Source of the DNA: Cyclobacteriaceae bacterium
GTDB taxonomy: Bacteria > Bacteroidota > Bacteroidia > Cytophagales > Cyclobacteriaceae
Direction: 5' to 3'
DNA length: 13,837 nt
Assembly (NCBI GenBank): GCA_025358195.1
Contig: JANYKP010000154.1
Span: 1 to 13,837 of the forward strand
Under the pieces are notes generated by a model. That model had not been told where the DNA came from and did no database searches. It saw nothing but the letters and a program-made list of their open reading frames with translations. The translations under genes and the position numbers were made by a program. This document shows positions 5,104-12,735 of the stretch, piece by piece; the stretch's first letter is position 1, and each line of letters starts with the position of its first letter.

Positions 5104-7555
5104 CGTATCGGAGCGTTTTGGCTGGGTTAGTCATCGCCGCTTTGATGGTTTGGGTGCTTACAGTGATCAATGCAATGGCGATCGCCAGCACGGCCGCCAG
5201 CAAATAGACAACTACATTCATGTCAATGTGATAGGCGAAGCTTCCAAGCCATAGGTTCATGAAGTACCATGCCAATGGCCAGGCTATCAGGTTGGCCACC
5301 ACAATCAGGATGACTATTTCCTTTGAGAGTAGCGTGAGAATGCTCGGCATGGAGGCTCCTAGCACTTTGCGAACGCCAATTTCCTTGATACGCTGCATCG
5401 TGTTGAAGGTTGCCAATCCGAACAACCCAAGGCAGGCAATGAAAATGGCCAACCCGGAAAACACGCTGAAGAGCTGCCCTTGCTTCTGCTCTGCTTCGTA
5501 GAGTTTCTGGTAGCGGTCGCTGATAAATTGATAATCAAACGGCCGGATCGGGAGAAACTCCTTCCAAACCTTCTGAAGGTGCTCAATACCACGCTGAATA
5601 TCGTCACTCGCAATTTTCACCGTGATGTTGTTGTAGTTGCCCCTGGAAATAAAAAAGATCATCGGCGTAATTTCCTGGTGAAGGGACTCAAAATGGAAAT
5701 CTTTGACCACACCAATCAGTTTGCCCTTTGTGCCGCCGTATTGAAAGTCCTTGTTGATACCTTCTTCATTGGATTTCCATCCCATCTTCCTGGCCGCTGC
5801 TTCATTAATAATGAAGGCGAGCGAATCATCCGTGGGGATCGATTTTGAAAAACTCCGACCGGCCGCCATTTTAATGTTATACGTATCAAAGAACTCATAG
5901 TCCGTGGTCACATATTTCAGGCTTACACCGGAATTGATCAGGCTATCACCTTTCATGATCCTGGCTTCCCCTTGCGAATCCAATAGTCGACCTGTGGGAA
6001 GACGTGAGGAGAGGCCAACGTTTTTGATAGAGGATGACTTGGTCAGCTCATTGTAAAATGAATCATAGTCGGGGGCTAATTCGGAGTAAAATGGAAGTGT
6101 AATAACCTTGTCCTTATCAAAACCCAGGTCACGGCTATTGAGATAATCGAGTTGTTGTATGGTTATGGCTGTGGCGATTATCAAAGCGATGGAGATGGCA
6201 AACTGAGTTACGACCAATGATTTTCGTATACCTCCTTTCCCTTTAACGGATCCTTGTTGGCCTTTGAGTACTAAAGCAGGCTTGAACGAGGAAATCACAA
6301 ATGCAGGATAGATACCCGCAAGAATACCAGCCAGCAAAGCAAATGCCGTCAATCCGACCAGGACAGGCCAGTTGCTGATGAAGTTCAGTTCAAGTGCTTT
6401 CCTGGTAAAATCGTTAAGCCAGCCCAGCGTCAAAAATGAAAACCCCATAGCCAGTACCAGCGCAAAGGCTGCAACCATCATTGATTCGCTTAGGTATTGA
6501 ATGATCAGTTGATTTCTGAAAGCGCCCACCACTTTTCGCAATCCCACTTCCTTTGCCCGCTTGGTAGCACGGGCGGTAGACAAGTTGACAAAGTTAAAAC
6601 ACGCGATAAGGATGATAAACAAGCCAATCACACCCATCATATAGACATTGTTAATGTTACCCCCCACTTCCAGTTCGCTATCGAGGTGGGATAGCAAATG
6701 AATGTCGGTTACTTTTTGAAGGAAAATAGTCGTTCTTCTGGAACCAACGAAGTCGGGCGGTGCGCCGAAGTTGGCAATCGCGTAGGTACCATAATGTTTA
6801 TCGATGAAGGCCGGGAACTGTGCTTCAATTTTTTTGGTATTCGCGCCCTTTTCGAGCAGGACGTACGTACTAAACGAGTTGTTCCCCCAGTTGGTCTCCA
6901 GGCGCCTTCGTCCGTAAATGGTGCTGTCATTTAATGTACTGAAGGAAACCATGAACTCCGGATGCCAGTGTGATTGTAAGGGAAAGTCTTTGAAGACGCC
7001 GGTTACTTCCAGGTCCAACCGCCTCCCGGCTTTCAGATGTTTGCCGATTACATCCGTGCTTTCAAAATATTTCTTCGCGGCGCGCTCTGAAAGCATCACG
7101 GTGAGTGGACGTGTTAGCGCTTGAGTGGGATTTCCCGTGATCGTTGGGATATCGAGGATTTTAAACACGTCAGGTTCGGTCATATACACCTCATTTTCAC
7201 TGGCAATTTTTTTTCGTTCACCATTCTCTTCAATGGCCATGACTAAATTATACTGAAGGGTTCTGGCCATCACTTCAATTTCGCCAAAGTCATTTTTCAG
7301 AAGCGGGCCAAAAGGAGGAGCTACGGAAGCCAGGTGGAGCGTAGAAATGCCCTCCTGGTTAAGAAAATTTCGCGTAACGCGATAGGTGCGATCGGCGTTC
7401 GAATGATATTTGTCATAGCTCAATTCATCGACCACAAACAAATAGATGAGCAGCGCTGAAGCCATGGCGAGAGCCAGACCGGCAATGTTGATGAATGCTG
7501 TAAGTTTATTTCTGAAAATACTGCGAAGGGCTGTTTTGAGGTAGTTTCGAATCAT
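5099..7555 (-). CDS. ABC-type permease, MacB/FtsX family (orphan)
   Basis: The 818-residue membrane protein has a duplicated MacB-PCD/FtsX architecture. TM1 is at about 19-43, followed by a periplasmic domain (about 45-300) and three membrane segments (about 303-325, 355-378, 396-420) with the cytoplasmic loop TKRAKEVGLRKVVGA. A second half has TM at about 446-467, a periplasmic domain (470-695) and three segments (698-718, 745-765, 780-800) with the matching loop QRIKEIGVRKVLGA. The C-terminus MTNPAKTLRYE is typical. No ATP-binding subunit or membrane-fusion protein is adjacent, so the partner ATPase must be encoded elsewhere. Related proteins drive lipoprotein, peptide or antibiotic mechanotransmission/export, or envelope stress functions. 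The substrate is unknown. Its paralog lies at 10147-12621. The start ATG is at 7555, without a clear ribosome binding site. Confidence 0.92.
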   Translation of the reverse strand: MIRNYLKTALRSIFRNKLTAFINIAGLALAMASALLIYLFVVDELSYDKYHSNADRTYRVTRNFLNQEGISTLHLASVAPPFGPLLKNDFGEIEVMARTLQYNLVMAIEENGERKKIASENEVYMTEPDVFKILDIPTITGNPTQALTRPLTVMLSERAAKKYFESTDVIGKHLKAGRRLDLEVTGVFKDFPLQSHWHPEFMVSFSTLNDSTIYGRRRLETNWGNNSFSTYVLLEKGANTKKIEAQFPAFIDKHYGTYAIANFGAPPDFVGSRRTTIFLQKVTDIHLLSHLDSELEVGGNINNVYMMGVIGLFIILIACFNFVNLSTARATKRAKEVGLRKVVGAFRNQLIIQYLSESMMVAAFALVLAMGFSFLTLGWLNDFTRKALELNFISNWPVLVGLTAFALLAGILAGIYPAFVISSFKPALVLKGQQGSVKGKGGIRKSLVVTQFAISIALIIATAITIQQLDYLNSRDLGFDKDKVITLPFYSELAPDYDSFYNELTKSSSIKNVGLSSRLPTGRLLDSQGEARIMKGDSLINSGVSLKYVTTDYEFFDTYNIKMAAGRSFSKSIPTDDSLAFIINEAAARKMGWKSNEEGINKDFQYGGTKGKLIGVVKDFHFESLHQEITPMIFFISRGNYNNITVKIASDDIQRGIEHLQKVWKEFLPIRPFDYQFISDRYQKLYEAEQKQGQLFSVFSGLAIFIACLGLFGLATFNTMQRIKEIGVRKVLGASMPSILTLLSKEIVILIVVANLIAWPLAWYFMNLWLGSFAYHIDMNVVVYLLAAVLAIAIALITVSTQTIKAAMTNPAKTLRYE

Positions 7556-7801
7556 ATCGATCGGTTATTATTGTTAATTTTCTGTTCATCTGGCTATCCG
7601 CAACATTTGGTAAACCCCTGCTCTTATAAATCGTTACTCAAAGCCACCAATAATTTATCCTGGATGCATGATAGTTAATTGAAAGTTTAAATTTCTGACG
7701 GAGGAAAGTAACAATCCAATTTAGGCACCAAAAAAAATAAGCAAATCAGACCTCTTTTTGAGGGAATCGGGGAAATCGTCTGTTCAGGGATGATCAGCAA
7801 T

Positions 7802-7815
7802 GTTCGATATCGGAC
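7802..7815. promoter_or_regulatory. Palindromic GTTCGATATCGGAC site, candidate operator or activator site
   Basis: GTTCGATATCGGAC is self-complementary in six of seven base pairs, around GATATC. It lies 245 bp before the permease start and 144 bp before the small membrane protein ATG. The GTTCG half-site also occurs twice upstream of the second permease (12710-12735), so the same DNA-binding protein may act at both. Confidence 0.4.
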
Positions 7816-7919
7816 TATTATTTTAAAACTTGAAAAGATTTTATCAGGACGTTTTTGTAAGATTCCAAGAGCTTTCAGCGATTTAGCCCTAACTTCACTT
7901 CTAACCAATTGGAACACTA

Positions 7920-7939
7920 TGCCTTTGTTGAAAAAGGCA
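7920..7939 (+). promoter_or_regulatory. Hairpin just upstream of the small membrane protein start
   Basis: TGCCTTT (7920-7926) pairs perfectly with AAAGGCA (7933-7939) over the loop GTTGAA, ending 6 nt before the ATG at 7946. The only purine-rich ribosome-binding-like bases (AAGG) lie in the 3' arm. A translation-control element is possible. Confidence 0.35.
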
Positions 7940-7945
7940 CACGCC

Positions 7946-8185
7946 ATGGAAACTCATTCTAAAAAACCTACTGATTTGCTGTTCATCATTGGAGTGACGC
8001 TGGCTGTGATTGGCTGGGGATTGGCGAATATCCCTCTTTGGTCGTTTATCTTTTTGGCAATCCCATTGTATTCTATAGGCGCATTTTTAATTGCTTGCTC
8101 CCGCAAATCCGTTTGGACTAAGCTGTTGATCATTCTTATTCCCGGAGTACTTAATTTTTGGGCACTCTTTTATATTTTCACTTAA
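7946..8185 (+). CDS. Small three-TM membrane protein, first of a tandem pair
   Basis: I do not recognise a named family. From the ATG at 7946 the protein is 79 residues. A short polar N-terminus (METHSKKPTD) is followed by three hydrophobic segments (about 11-28, 30-50 and 58-78), with basic residues (SRKSVWTK) between the second and third. The frame extends upstream to 7790. That extra part has no matching counterpart in the paralog, while both proteins share MET at the chosen start and the DNA ATGGAAACTCA. It aligns along its length with the protein at 8371-8625 (FIIG, GxGxxN, PxY, GAxLIAxS, SVxxKLL and LN are shared). It is divergent from the permease at 5099-7555. Function unknown. Confidence 0.7.
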   Translation: METHSKKPTDLLFIIGVTLAVIGWGLANIPLWSFIFLAIPLYSIGAFLIACSRKSVWTKLLIILIPGVLNFWALFYIFT

Positions 8186-8370
8186 CGATTTCTACCCGTT
8201 GGTCAGATCCTAGAGAATGCTGTAAACTGAGAACAGGCCGGTATCCCGCATTTCCCGATTCGCGTTAGTACTGAGTTGCGATGGAAAATGGTCAGCTCCC
8301 TCTTAGCTTGGAAAACAAGTGTACATTGAACCTGATTGTGCGGATCAACTATCTAAATCAACATAACCAA

Positions 8371-8625
8371 ATGGAAACTCAAGCCCAAACTGAGGTAAAA
8401 AAGAGTGCCGATTGGAAATTCATCATCGGGCTGATCCTGCTCTTGTTTGGTTACGGTGTGGTCAACTTGCTGATTTATTTTGTCTTATTTGGATTACCTT
8501 TTTATATACTTGGAGCGGTGCTGATTGCCTTCTCGCACATGTCGGTAAAAGCAAAACTGTTACTTATTGGTTTGACCCTGCTCCTGAATTTGTACACGTT
8601 CATGTTACTTGGGATTATTCTTTAG
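8371..8625 (+). CDS. Small three-TM membrane protein, second of a tandem pair
   Basis: The 84-residue paralog of the preceding gene has a polar N-terminus (METQAQTEVKKSADWK) and hydrophobic segments at about 17-35, 37-54 and 62-83. About 26 of 73 aligned positions are identical by eye, with a single one-residue indel in the second membrane segment. The frame is open from 8281, but I start it at 8371 because homology to the neighbour begins there and the DNA ATGGAAACTCA is shared. The 185-bp gap to the upstream copy (8186-8370) holds no other gene, and the two may be co-transcribed. Function unknown. It may be an accessory to membrane or stress physiology, but nothing visible decides this. Confidence 0.7.
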   Translation: METQAQTEVKKSADWKFIIGLILLLFGYGVVNLLIYFVLFGLPFYILGAVLIAFSHMSVKAKLLLIGLTLLLNLYTFMLLGIIL

Positions 8626-9016
8626 TAATTGATATTCCTCCTTAGCAGGACCCTACCTCACGCGTATAGAATAATTTTCCGGTTTCCGCGCGGGCGGCCC
8701 TTAATCCAGGCGCCTTCTGCGATCGTGATTTGATTTTTGTGAGCCTTTTCCAACAGATTCCCCAACTAATAAGATCACCAAAATAACTTGGATTACAAAC
8801 ACTTACCGAGTCTTCATTAACTCCTACTTAAGACAAACGACTTGGTGTGCATAACTTGGTTGAAAAGTTGTGAGTTACTTTTTGACATTTTGTTTTGTGT
8901 ATTCTGCTTCAATTGTTACGTTTATATCACTAAGTAGAAAGTAACAACAGGATCAAACTTTACTGGGAAACAAAAATTATTATCCTCGGATAGTAGTTAC
9001 AAAAAAACGGTAGGGG
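8626..9016. other. Gene-poor intergenic stretch with small repeats
   Basis: No convincing gene is present. A GC-rich patch lies at about 8680-8725. ACTTGG recurs at 8786, 8840 and 8854. An 8-bp inverted repeat, GTTACTTT (8874-8881) and AAAGTAAC (8938-8945), is separated by 56 bp. The promoter for the transcript that ends at 9202 should lie here, but no standard Bacteroidota promoter is evident. Confidence 0.5.
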
Positions 9017-9151
9017 ATGATTGTGTTCACGAGAAGGATCCTTCGGGAAAACTGGCGGGAGCACGAAGCCCAGAACTGTAATCGTAAGATGGCAGTTGCA
9101 AGTTTCATGGATGGGAGTATAAGCTTAGGGGTATTCATTGGCTACGGTTGA
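9017..9151 (+). CDS. Candidate 44-residue small protein, or an ncRNA ending at the 9163-9202 terminator
   Basis: An ATG at 9017 opens a 44-codon frame ending TGA at 9149-9151, 11 nt before a strong terminator. The product starts MIVFTRRILRENWREHE, is basic in its first half, and becomes weakly hydrophobic (SISLGVFIGYG) at the end. AGGGG directly abuts the ATG, too close for a normal ribosome binding site. The same DNA also forms local stems, for example AACTG/CAGTT and TATTCAT (9132-9138)/ATGAATA, so a structured small RNA is an equally good reading. I do not recognise either a protein or an RNA family. Confidence 0.3.
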   Translation: MIVFTRRILRENWREHEAQNCNRKMAVASFMDGSISLGVFIGYG

Positions 9152-9162
9152 TGAATAACAGG

Positions 9163-9202
9163 ACGGGAAAAATCAAGCAATTGATGTTTCCCGTTTTTTT
9201 TT
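9163..9202 (+). terminator. Strong intrinsic terminator
   Basis: ACGGGAAA (9163-9170) pairs with TTTCCCGT (9187-9194). Across one A/G mismatch an inner stem ATCAA (9172-9176)/TTGAT (9181-9185) closes a GCAA tetraloop. Nine T follow (9194-9202). This is the clearest terminator in the window. It reads on the plus strand with no conventional gene in the 530 bp before it. Confidence 0.9.
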
Positions 9203-9518
9203 GCACAATGCTGCCATCCCTGAAGCCTTCCTTTGGATGTCACGAGTTATGGATTTCATTATTCTTCTACCTCCAACGATAGAAATCTGGTCGTTCACCC
9301 TCCTGAAAAAGTTCATTTTTGGATACAATTAATTTCAGAAGCTGAAGCTATCGTAGTGGTTCATTAATTTTGAGTCGCAAAGCGGAATGGGCTGCAGAAG
9401 TCAATATTCTTTCATCGATTTTATCCTTCGTTGACCGAATTATTTGTTGCTTAAAAAATTTTCCGTAGAAAAAGTGCCGGGATGTTTTGAAGTTGCATAA
9501 AAACTGCTTTGCACGATT
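9203..9518 (+). other. Upstream region of the coiled-coil membrane protein gene
   Basis: This 316-bp region has no supported gene. It is AT-rich near 9440-9475 and presumably carries the promoter for the gene at 9519. I could not find a TTTG/TAnnTTTG pair. A minus-strand frame of 47 codons (9173-9316) crosses the terminator and is not credible. Confidence 0.5.
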
Positions 9519-10124
9519 ATGAGACATTTCATCATTTTAGTACTATCACTACTGGCCTCTCAGCCAGTACTGGCTCAAACGGCGGTTCCGCCAACGGTCG
9601 ATTTGCAGAAAGCGACGCTGACAGAACGTTTTCAGATTATGAAATCAAAATCCGAGACCTACAATGAATATAAGGTGATCAAGGAAAATGTACTGGATGG
9701 CGTCTTAAAGATTGTTATGGATACCATCAGTGGGGGGAAAGCACAATTACACGAATCTGCCTCCACTATTTCAAGATTGGAAGGTGAATTGAAAAATACA
9801 CAGGAGGCGTTGCGGCAGAAGGAAGCGTCGTTTCAGGACCTTGTCTATGCCAGCACGCACATTTCAGTTATTGGTATCAATGTTGAGAAAACCACTTTCC
9901 TAGCCATTGTCACCGTAATTATTATTGCGCTTGGTTTGTTGTTAGGTGTACTGACCGGTAAACTAAAATTGGTGTATTCGTCCATACGTGAGAAAATAGA
10001 GCTTGTCAATGCCACCCTCTGTGAGTTGGATGAATACAAGCGTAAGTCGCTGGACAAGCAAACAAAGTTGTCACGCGAACTTCAAAACGAACGGAACAAA
10101 CTCATGGAGTTGAGAAGAAGTTAG
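9519..10124 (+). CDS. Signal-peptide, coiled-coil, single-TM protein (Bacteroidota-restricted family)
   Basis: The 201-residue protein has a clear signal peptide (MRHFIILVLSLLASQPVLA, cleaved near 19-20). A YNEYKVIKENVLD segment (48-60) and a heptad-rich region (about 75-107) follow. A strong membrane segment lies at about 126-146, and a charged C-terminal coiled coil (155-200) ends in the basic RELQNERNKLMELRR. The pattern matches a Bacteroidota family sometimes labelled 'tRNA (guanine-N1)-methyltransferase' in databases. Nothing here resembles a methyltransferase: there is no SAM-binding motif, and it is an exported membrane-anchored protein. Function unknown; a membrane-tethered scaffold is likely. 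It is a single gene, convergent with the permease whose stop lies 22 bp away. Confidence 0.8.
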   Translation: MRHFIILVLSLLASQPVLAQTAVPPTVDLQKATLTERFQIMKSKSETYNEYKVIKENVLDGVLKIVMDTISGGKAQLHESASTISRLEGELKNTQEALRQKEASFQDLVYASTHISVIGINVEKTTFLAIVTVIIIALGLLLGVLTGKLKLVYSSIREKIELVNATLCELDEYKRKSLDKQTKLSRELQNERNKLMELRRS

Positions 10125-10152
10125 TGGAGTATTTGTAAGTCGACTTCTACTC
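10112..10152. terminator. Inverted repeat between convergent genes, possible bidirectional terminator
   Basis: GAG-A-AGAAGT (10112-10121) is complementary to ACTTCT-A-CTC (10143-10152) except for one A/A position, over a 21-nt loop. It spans both stop codons of the convergent genes. On the plus strand the short T-run in ATCTTTTA follows. With a 22-bp intergenic gap there is little other room for termination, but the stem is modest. Confidence 0.3.
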
Positions 10153-12621
10153 ATCTTTTAGAACCACTACGGGGTTGGTGAGAGCGGCCTTCACGGAATG
10201 GTAGCTTGTGATCAGTGCGGCTGTCACCAGCGTCCCCATTCCCACACCAGCAATAAGCCAGAGAGATATCGGTACACGATAGGCAAAATCCTGGAGCCAT
10301 TGCTGCATCATCCAGTAAGAAATGGGAGCACCGATCAAGAAAGCGACCCCTATGAGTTTGGTGTACCCCTTTGAAACAAGGGTTAAAATGTTCCAAACCG
10401 ACGCACCCGCCACTTTGCGGATACCAATTTCTTTTGTGCGTTGTTCCAACATGTAAATGATCATACCCAATAATCCAAGAGTGGCAATAAGAATAGCCAG
10501 TACAGCCATCACCGTCAAGGCCTTTCCAAATTGCTGCTGCGTCTTGAATGTGTTTGCAAAAGACTCATTTACAAATGCATATTGAAATGTCAAGTCCCCG
10601 GTATGTTTCTTCCAAAGCGTATTGACGCCAGTCAGCGTTTTTTCCCAGGCTTGAGTGCTCTGTCCCGCGACCCGAAGAACCGCGAATCTGTCGTCTCCGG
10701 CCCCTATGATTTTACTCCTGATATGGAAAATCGCCATGGGTTCAATAGGCGTTTGCAACGACCAGAAGTGAAAATCATCAACAACGCCAATCACTTCAAA
10801 TTCCAGATTGTTCAATCCGGGTGCCTTGATTTTTTTCCCAATCGCGGATTCATTCACATACCAACCGATTTTTTTCAGAGCTGTTTCATTCAGAATTACC
10901 CGGTCTGCGTCGGCAGGAATATCGGCTGAAAAATTTCGTCCGAATTTCAACTGAATGCCAAGAGTTGGAATAAAACGTTCATCGCCAGTGGTAAAATTGA
11001 GCGGAAACGTTTTGCCCTCCATACCGTCCGCCGTAAATCCTTCTCCACCGAAGACATTGGGCGGCACCGAAGTGCAAAAGGTACTGTTCAAGACGCCTGG
11101 AATATTCAAGGCTGCATCTACAAAAGTTTCTCCTTTTTTGATAGTTTCCATATTTTCTACCACCAAAAGATTATCCTTATCAAAACCCAGATCCTTTTCT
11201 GAAACGAAGGTTAGCTGTTCAGACACAACCGCCGTGCAAATGATCAGGATGATGGAGACACTGAACTGAAAGACAACGAGCCCATGACGAAACATTCTTC
11301 CTTCATGACCGGTCTTTAATTTGCCTTTCATAGCCTCCACTGGGCGGAAAGAACCAAGGAACAGTGCGGGATAACTCCCAGATAATAGACCCATCAACAA
11401 GACAAGCGCCAACAAAGCAGCCATCAAGGCTGGATCATTTATCAAATTAATTTCAAGCATTTTACCCGCCATAAAATTGAACCCTGGCAGTAAAAGCTGT
11501 GTCATGGCCAATGCAGTAACCATGGCGATCATGCAAAATGCAAATGCTTCCAGAAAATAATTGAAACTTAATTCTACACGGCCGAGGCCCATGATTTTAC
11601 GTATGCTCGCTTCTTTGATTCTTCGCGTGAACTGCGCAGTAGAAAGATTCATAAAATTGACACAGGATAACAAAATAATGAAGATAGCCGCTCCAACGAG
11701 CGAATAAATAATTTTGATATTACCTGAATCATTGAGCCGATTATAAACAACTTCAGGCGGCAGATGAATGCTCGTAATAGGCTGAAGAAACAACTCCCAT
11801 TTTTTTCCCGACTTAATATATTCATCGTAGGTGGTGTTCATTACCCGTCTCAAGGTTTCTTCCGCATACATTCGGGGTAGCTGGGCAACTTTTGCACGGG
11901 TGTTTTCGATGTCGGTTCCCGGAGCCAGCAAAACATAGGTTTCCAATTGGGTCCACACCCAGCTCCAGTGACGCTTTTCCACCTGGGGAAAACTGGCCAT
12001 CGACAAGAGTACGTCAAATTCGATGTATGAATTTTCTGGAGTATCTTTTACGATGCCAGTCACTTCATAGGTCTGTTGTGCCTCGCCCTTGCTCAACTGA
12101 ACCAGCTTTCCAATCGGGTCTTCATTTCTGAAATATTTTTTAGCGGTTGATTCCGTCATGACAAGTGTATTTGCATGCACTAGAGCAGTTTCCGAAATAC
12201 CTTTTAGGAAGGGGAAATTGAACATCCTGAAAAAATTAGTATCGGCTGCAAGAACTTTCTCCTCTTCAAATGCAACTATTTCTTTGGCTGAATTTGTATA
12301 AGAGACCACAAAATTACCAGGCGTATGAATGCTGGTAAGCATTTCTACTTCCGGCACTCCTTCTTTCATGGCGATGGCTACACCCGGACCTGTTGATGCG
12401 ATTTGGTGATCATCACCATCTCCCCAGATGTAAGTCTGGTTGACGCGATAGATGCGATCGGCATTCGTATGAAAGCGGTCATAGCTAAACTCATGGCGTA
12501 CGTAGATGTAGATCAGCAACGTACTGGCAATGCTTACCGTTAGCCCCAACAGATTGATAATTGAAAAAAGTTTTTGCCGCTGCAGATTGCGGATAAAGAG
12601 AACGAGGTAATACTTCAACAT
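10147..12621 (-). CDS. ABC-type permease, MacB/FtsX family (orphan), paralog
   Basis: The 824-residue polytopic protein has the same architecture as the permease at 5099-7555. TM1 is at about 18-42, then a periplasmic domain (44-302), a first FtsX-like triplet (about 303-326, 352-378, 398-422), TM at 447-468, a second periplasmic domain (470-698) and a last triplet (about 700-724, 752-772, 784-806). The two cytoplasmic loops are FTRRIKEASIRKIMG (331-345) and EQRTKEIGIRKVAGA (726-740). Shared landmarks such as FSYDRFHTNADRIYRV near the N-terminus and LTNPVVVLKDE at the end show common ancestry. No ATPase or adaptor gene is nearby, so it probably borrows one encoded elsewhere. Substrate unknown. 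Upstream DNA carries a possible sigma-54-like promoter and TGTTCG sites. Confidence 0.92.
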   Translation of the reverse strand: MLKYYLVLFIRNLQRQKLFSIINLLGLTVSIASTLLIYIYVRHEFSYDRFHTNADRIYRVNQTYIWGDGDDHQIASTGPGVAIAMKEGVPEVEMLTSIHTPGNFVVSYTNSAKEIVAFEEEKVLAADTNFFRMFNFPFLKGISETALVHANTLVMTESTAKKYFRNEDPIGKLVQLSKGEAQQTYEVTGIVKDTPENSYIEFDVLLSMASFPQVEKRHWSWVWTQLETYVLLAPGTDIENTRAKVAQLPRMYAEETLRRVMNTTYDEYIKSGKKWELFLQPITSIHLPPEVVYNRLNDSGNIKIIYSLVGAAIFIILLSCVNFMNLSTAQFTRRIKEASIRKIMGLGRVELSFNYFLEAFAFCMIAMVTALAMTQLLLPGFNFMAGKMLEINLINDPALMAALLALVLLMGLLSGSYPALFLGSFRPVEAMKGKLKTGHEGRMFRHGLVVFQFSVSIILIICTAVVSEQLTFVSEKDLGFDKDNLLVVENMETIKKGETFVDAALNIPGVLNSTFCTSVPPNVFGGEGFTADGMEGKTFPLNFTTGDERFIPTLGIQLKFGRNFSADIPADADRVILNETALKKIGWYVNESAIGKKIKAPGLNNLEFEVIGVVDDFHFWSLQTPIEPMAIFHIRSKIIGAGDDRFAVLRVAGQSTQAWEKTLTGVNTLWKKHTGDLTFQYAFVNESFANTFKTQQQFGKALTVMAVLAILIATLGLLGMIIYMLEQRTKEIGIRKVAGASVWNILTLVSKGYTKLIGVAFLIGAPISYWMMQQWLQDFAYRVPISLWLIAGVGMGTLVTAALITSYHSVKAALTNPVVVLKDE

Positions 12622-12643
12622 AAGTCAGGGTTTTCATACTATT

Positions 12644-12660
12644 GACAAAGAATGTACCAA
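12644..12660 (-). promoter_or_regulatory. Possible sigma-54-like (-24/-12) promoter of the permease
   Basis: The minus strand reads TTGGTACATTCTTTGTC. Against the consensus YTGGCACGnnnnTTGCW it keeps the -24 GG, the AC, the exact spacing and TTG, but has GT instead of GC at -12. It lies 23 nt before the ATG at 12621, so the leader would be very short. Tandem TGTTCG half-sites 50-90 bp further upstream would suit enhancer binding. Confidence 0.35.
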
Positions 12661-12709
12661 AAGGAGATGGGGTTTTTTATGGGAAATCCGGATGTAATGG
12701 GTGAGGGGA

Positions 12710-12735
12710 TGTTCGAATATGGGGATAAGTGTTCG
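12710..12735. promoter_or_regulatory. Tandem TGTTCG half-sites upstream of the permease
   Basis: TGTTCG occurs at 12710-12715 and again at 12730-12735, 20 bp start to start, close to two helical turns. The second is followed by CTTTTGGATT, resembling a degenerate TGTTCGnTTTCGGACA-type palindrome. The same GTTCG half-site forms the palindrome at 7802-7815 near the first permease. Confidence 0.4.

Larger units (their letters stand above)
7556..7945. other. Divergent intergenic region between the permease and small membrane protein genes
   Basis: This 390-bp region has no credible gene. A minus-strand frame through it (7687-7947) lacks any protein-like features. It holds the palindrome at 7802-7815 and the hairpin at 7920-7939. 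I found no good -33/-7 pair on either strand. An open frame runs from 7790 into the small membrane protein, but the segment before 7946 looks non-coding. Confidence 0.6.

Noticed and set aside
7790..7945. N-terminal extension of the first small membrane protein
   Set aside because: The extra 52 residues have no counterpart in the paralog. The shared ATGGAAACTCA and alignment begin at 7946.
7687..7947. 86-codon minus-strand frame before the small membrane protein
   Set aside because: It overlaps the start of the plus-strand gene and fills the promoter region. The sequence has no domain or membrane pattern, so it looks like a chance frame.
8281..8370. 30-residue N-terminal extension of the second small membrane protein
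   Set aside because: Homology to the neighbour starts at Met 8371, and the extension shows no signal or domain.
8840..8945. ACTTGG copies and the GTTACTTT/AAAGTAAC pair as a mobile-element end
   Set aside because: The copies are short and unevenly spaced, with no transposase or target duplication, so chance is sufficient.
9000..9202. Known structured RNAs (tmRNA, 6S, RNase P RNA, SRP RNA, common riboswitches)
   Set aside because: None of the conserved core sequences of these RNAs could be found by eye, so no family name is assigned.
9173..9316. 47-codon minus-strand frame with a GGAGG upstream of an internal ATG
   Set aside because: Its 3' end runs through the strong terminator hairpin and A-run (KKKR), and its sequence is not protein-like.
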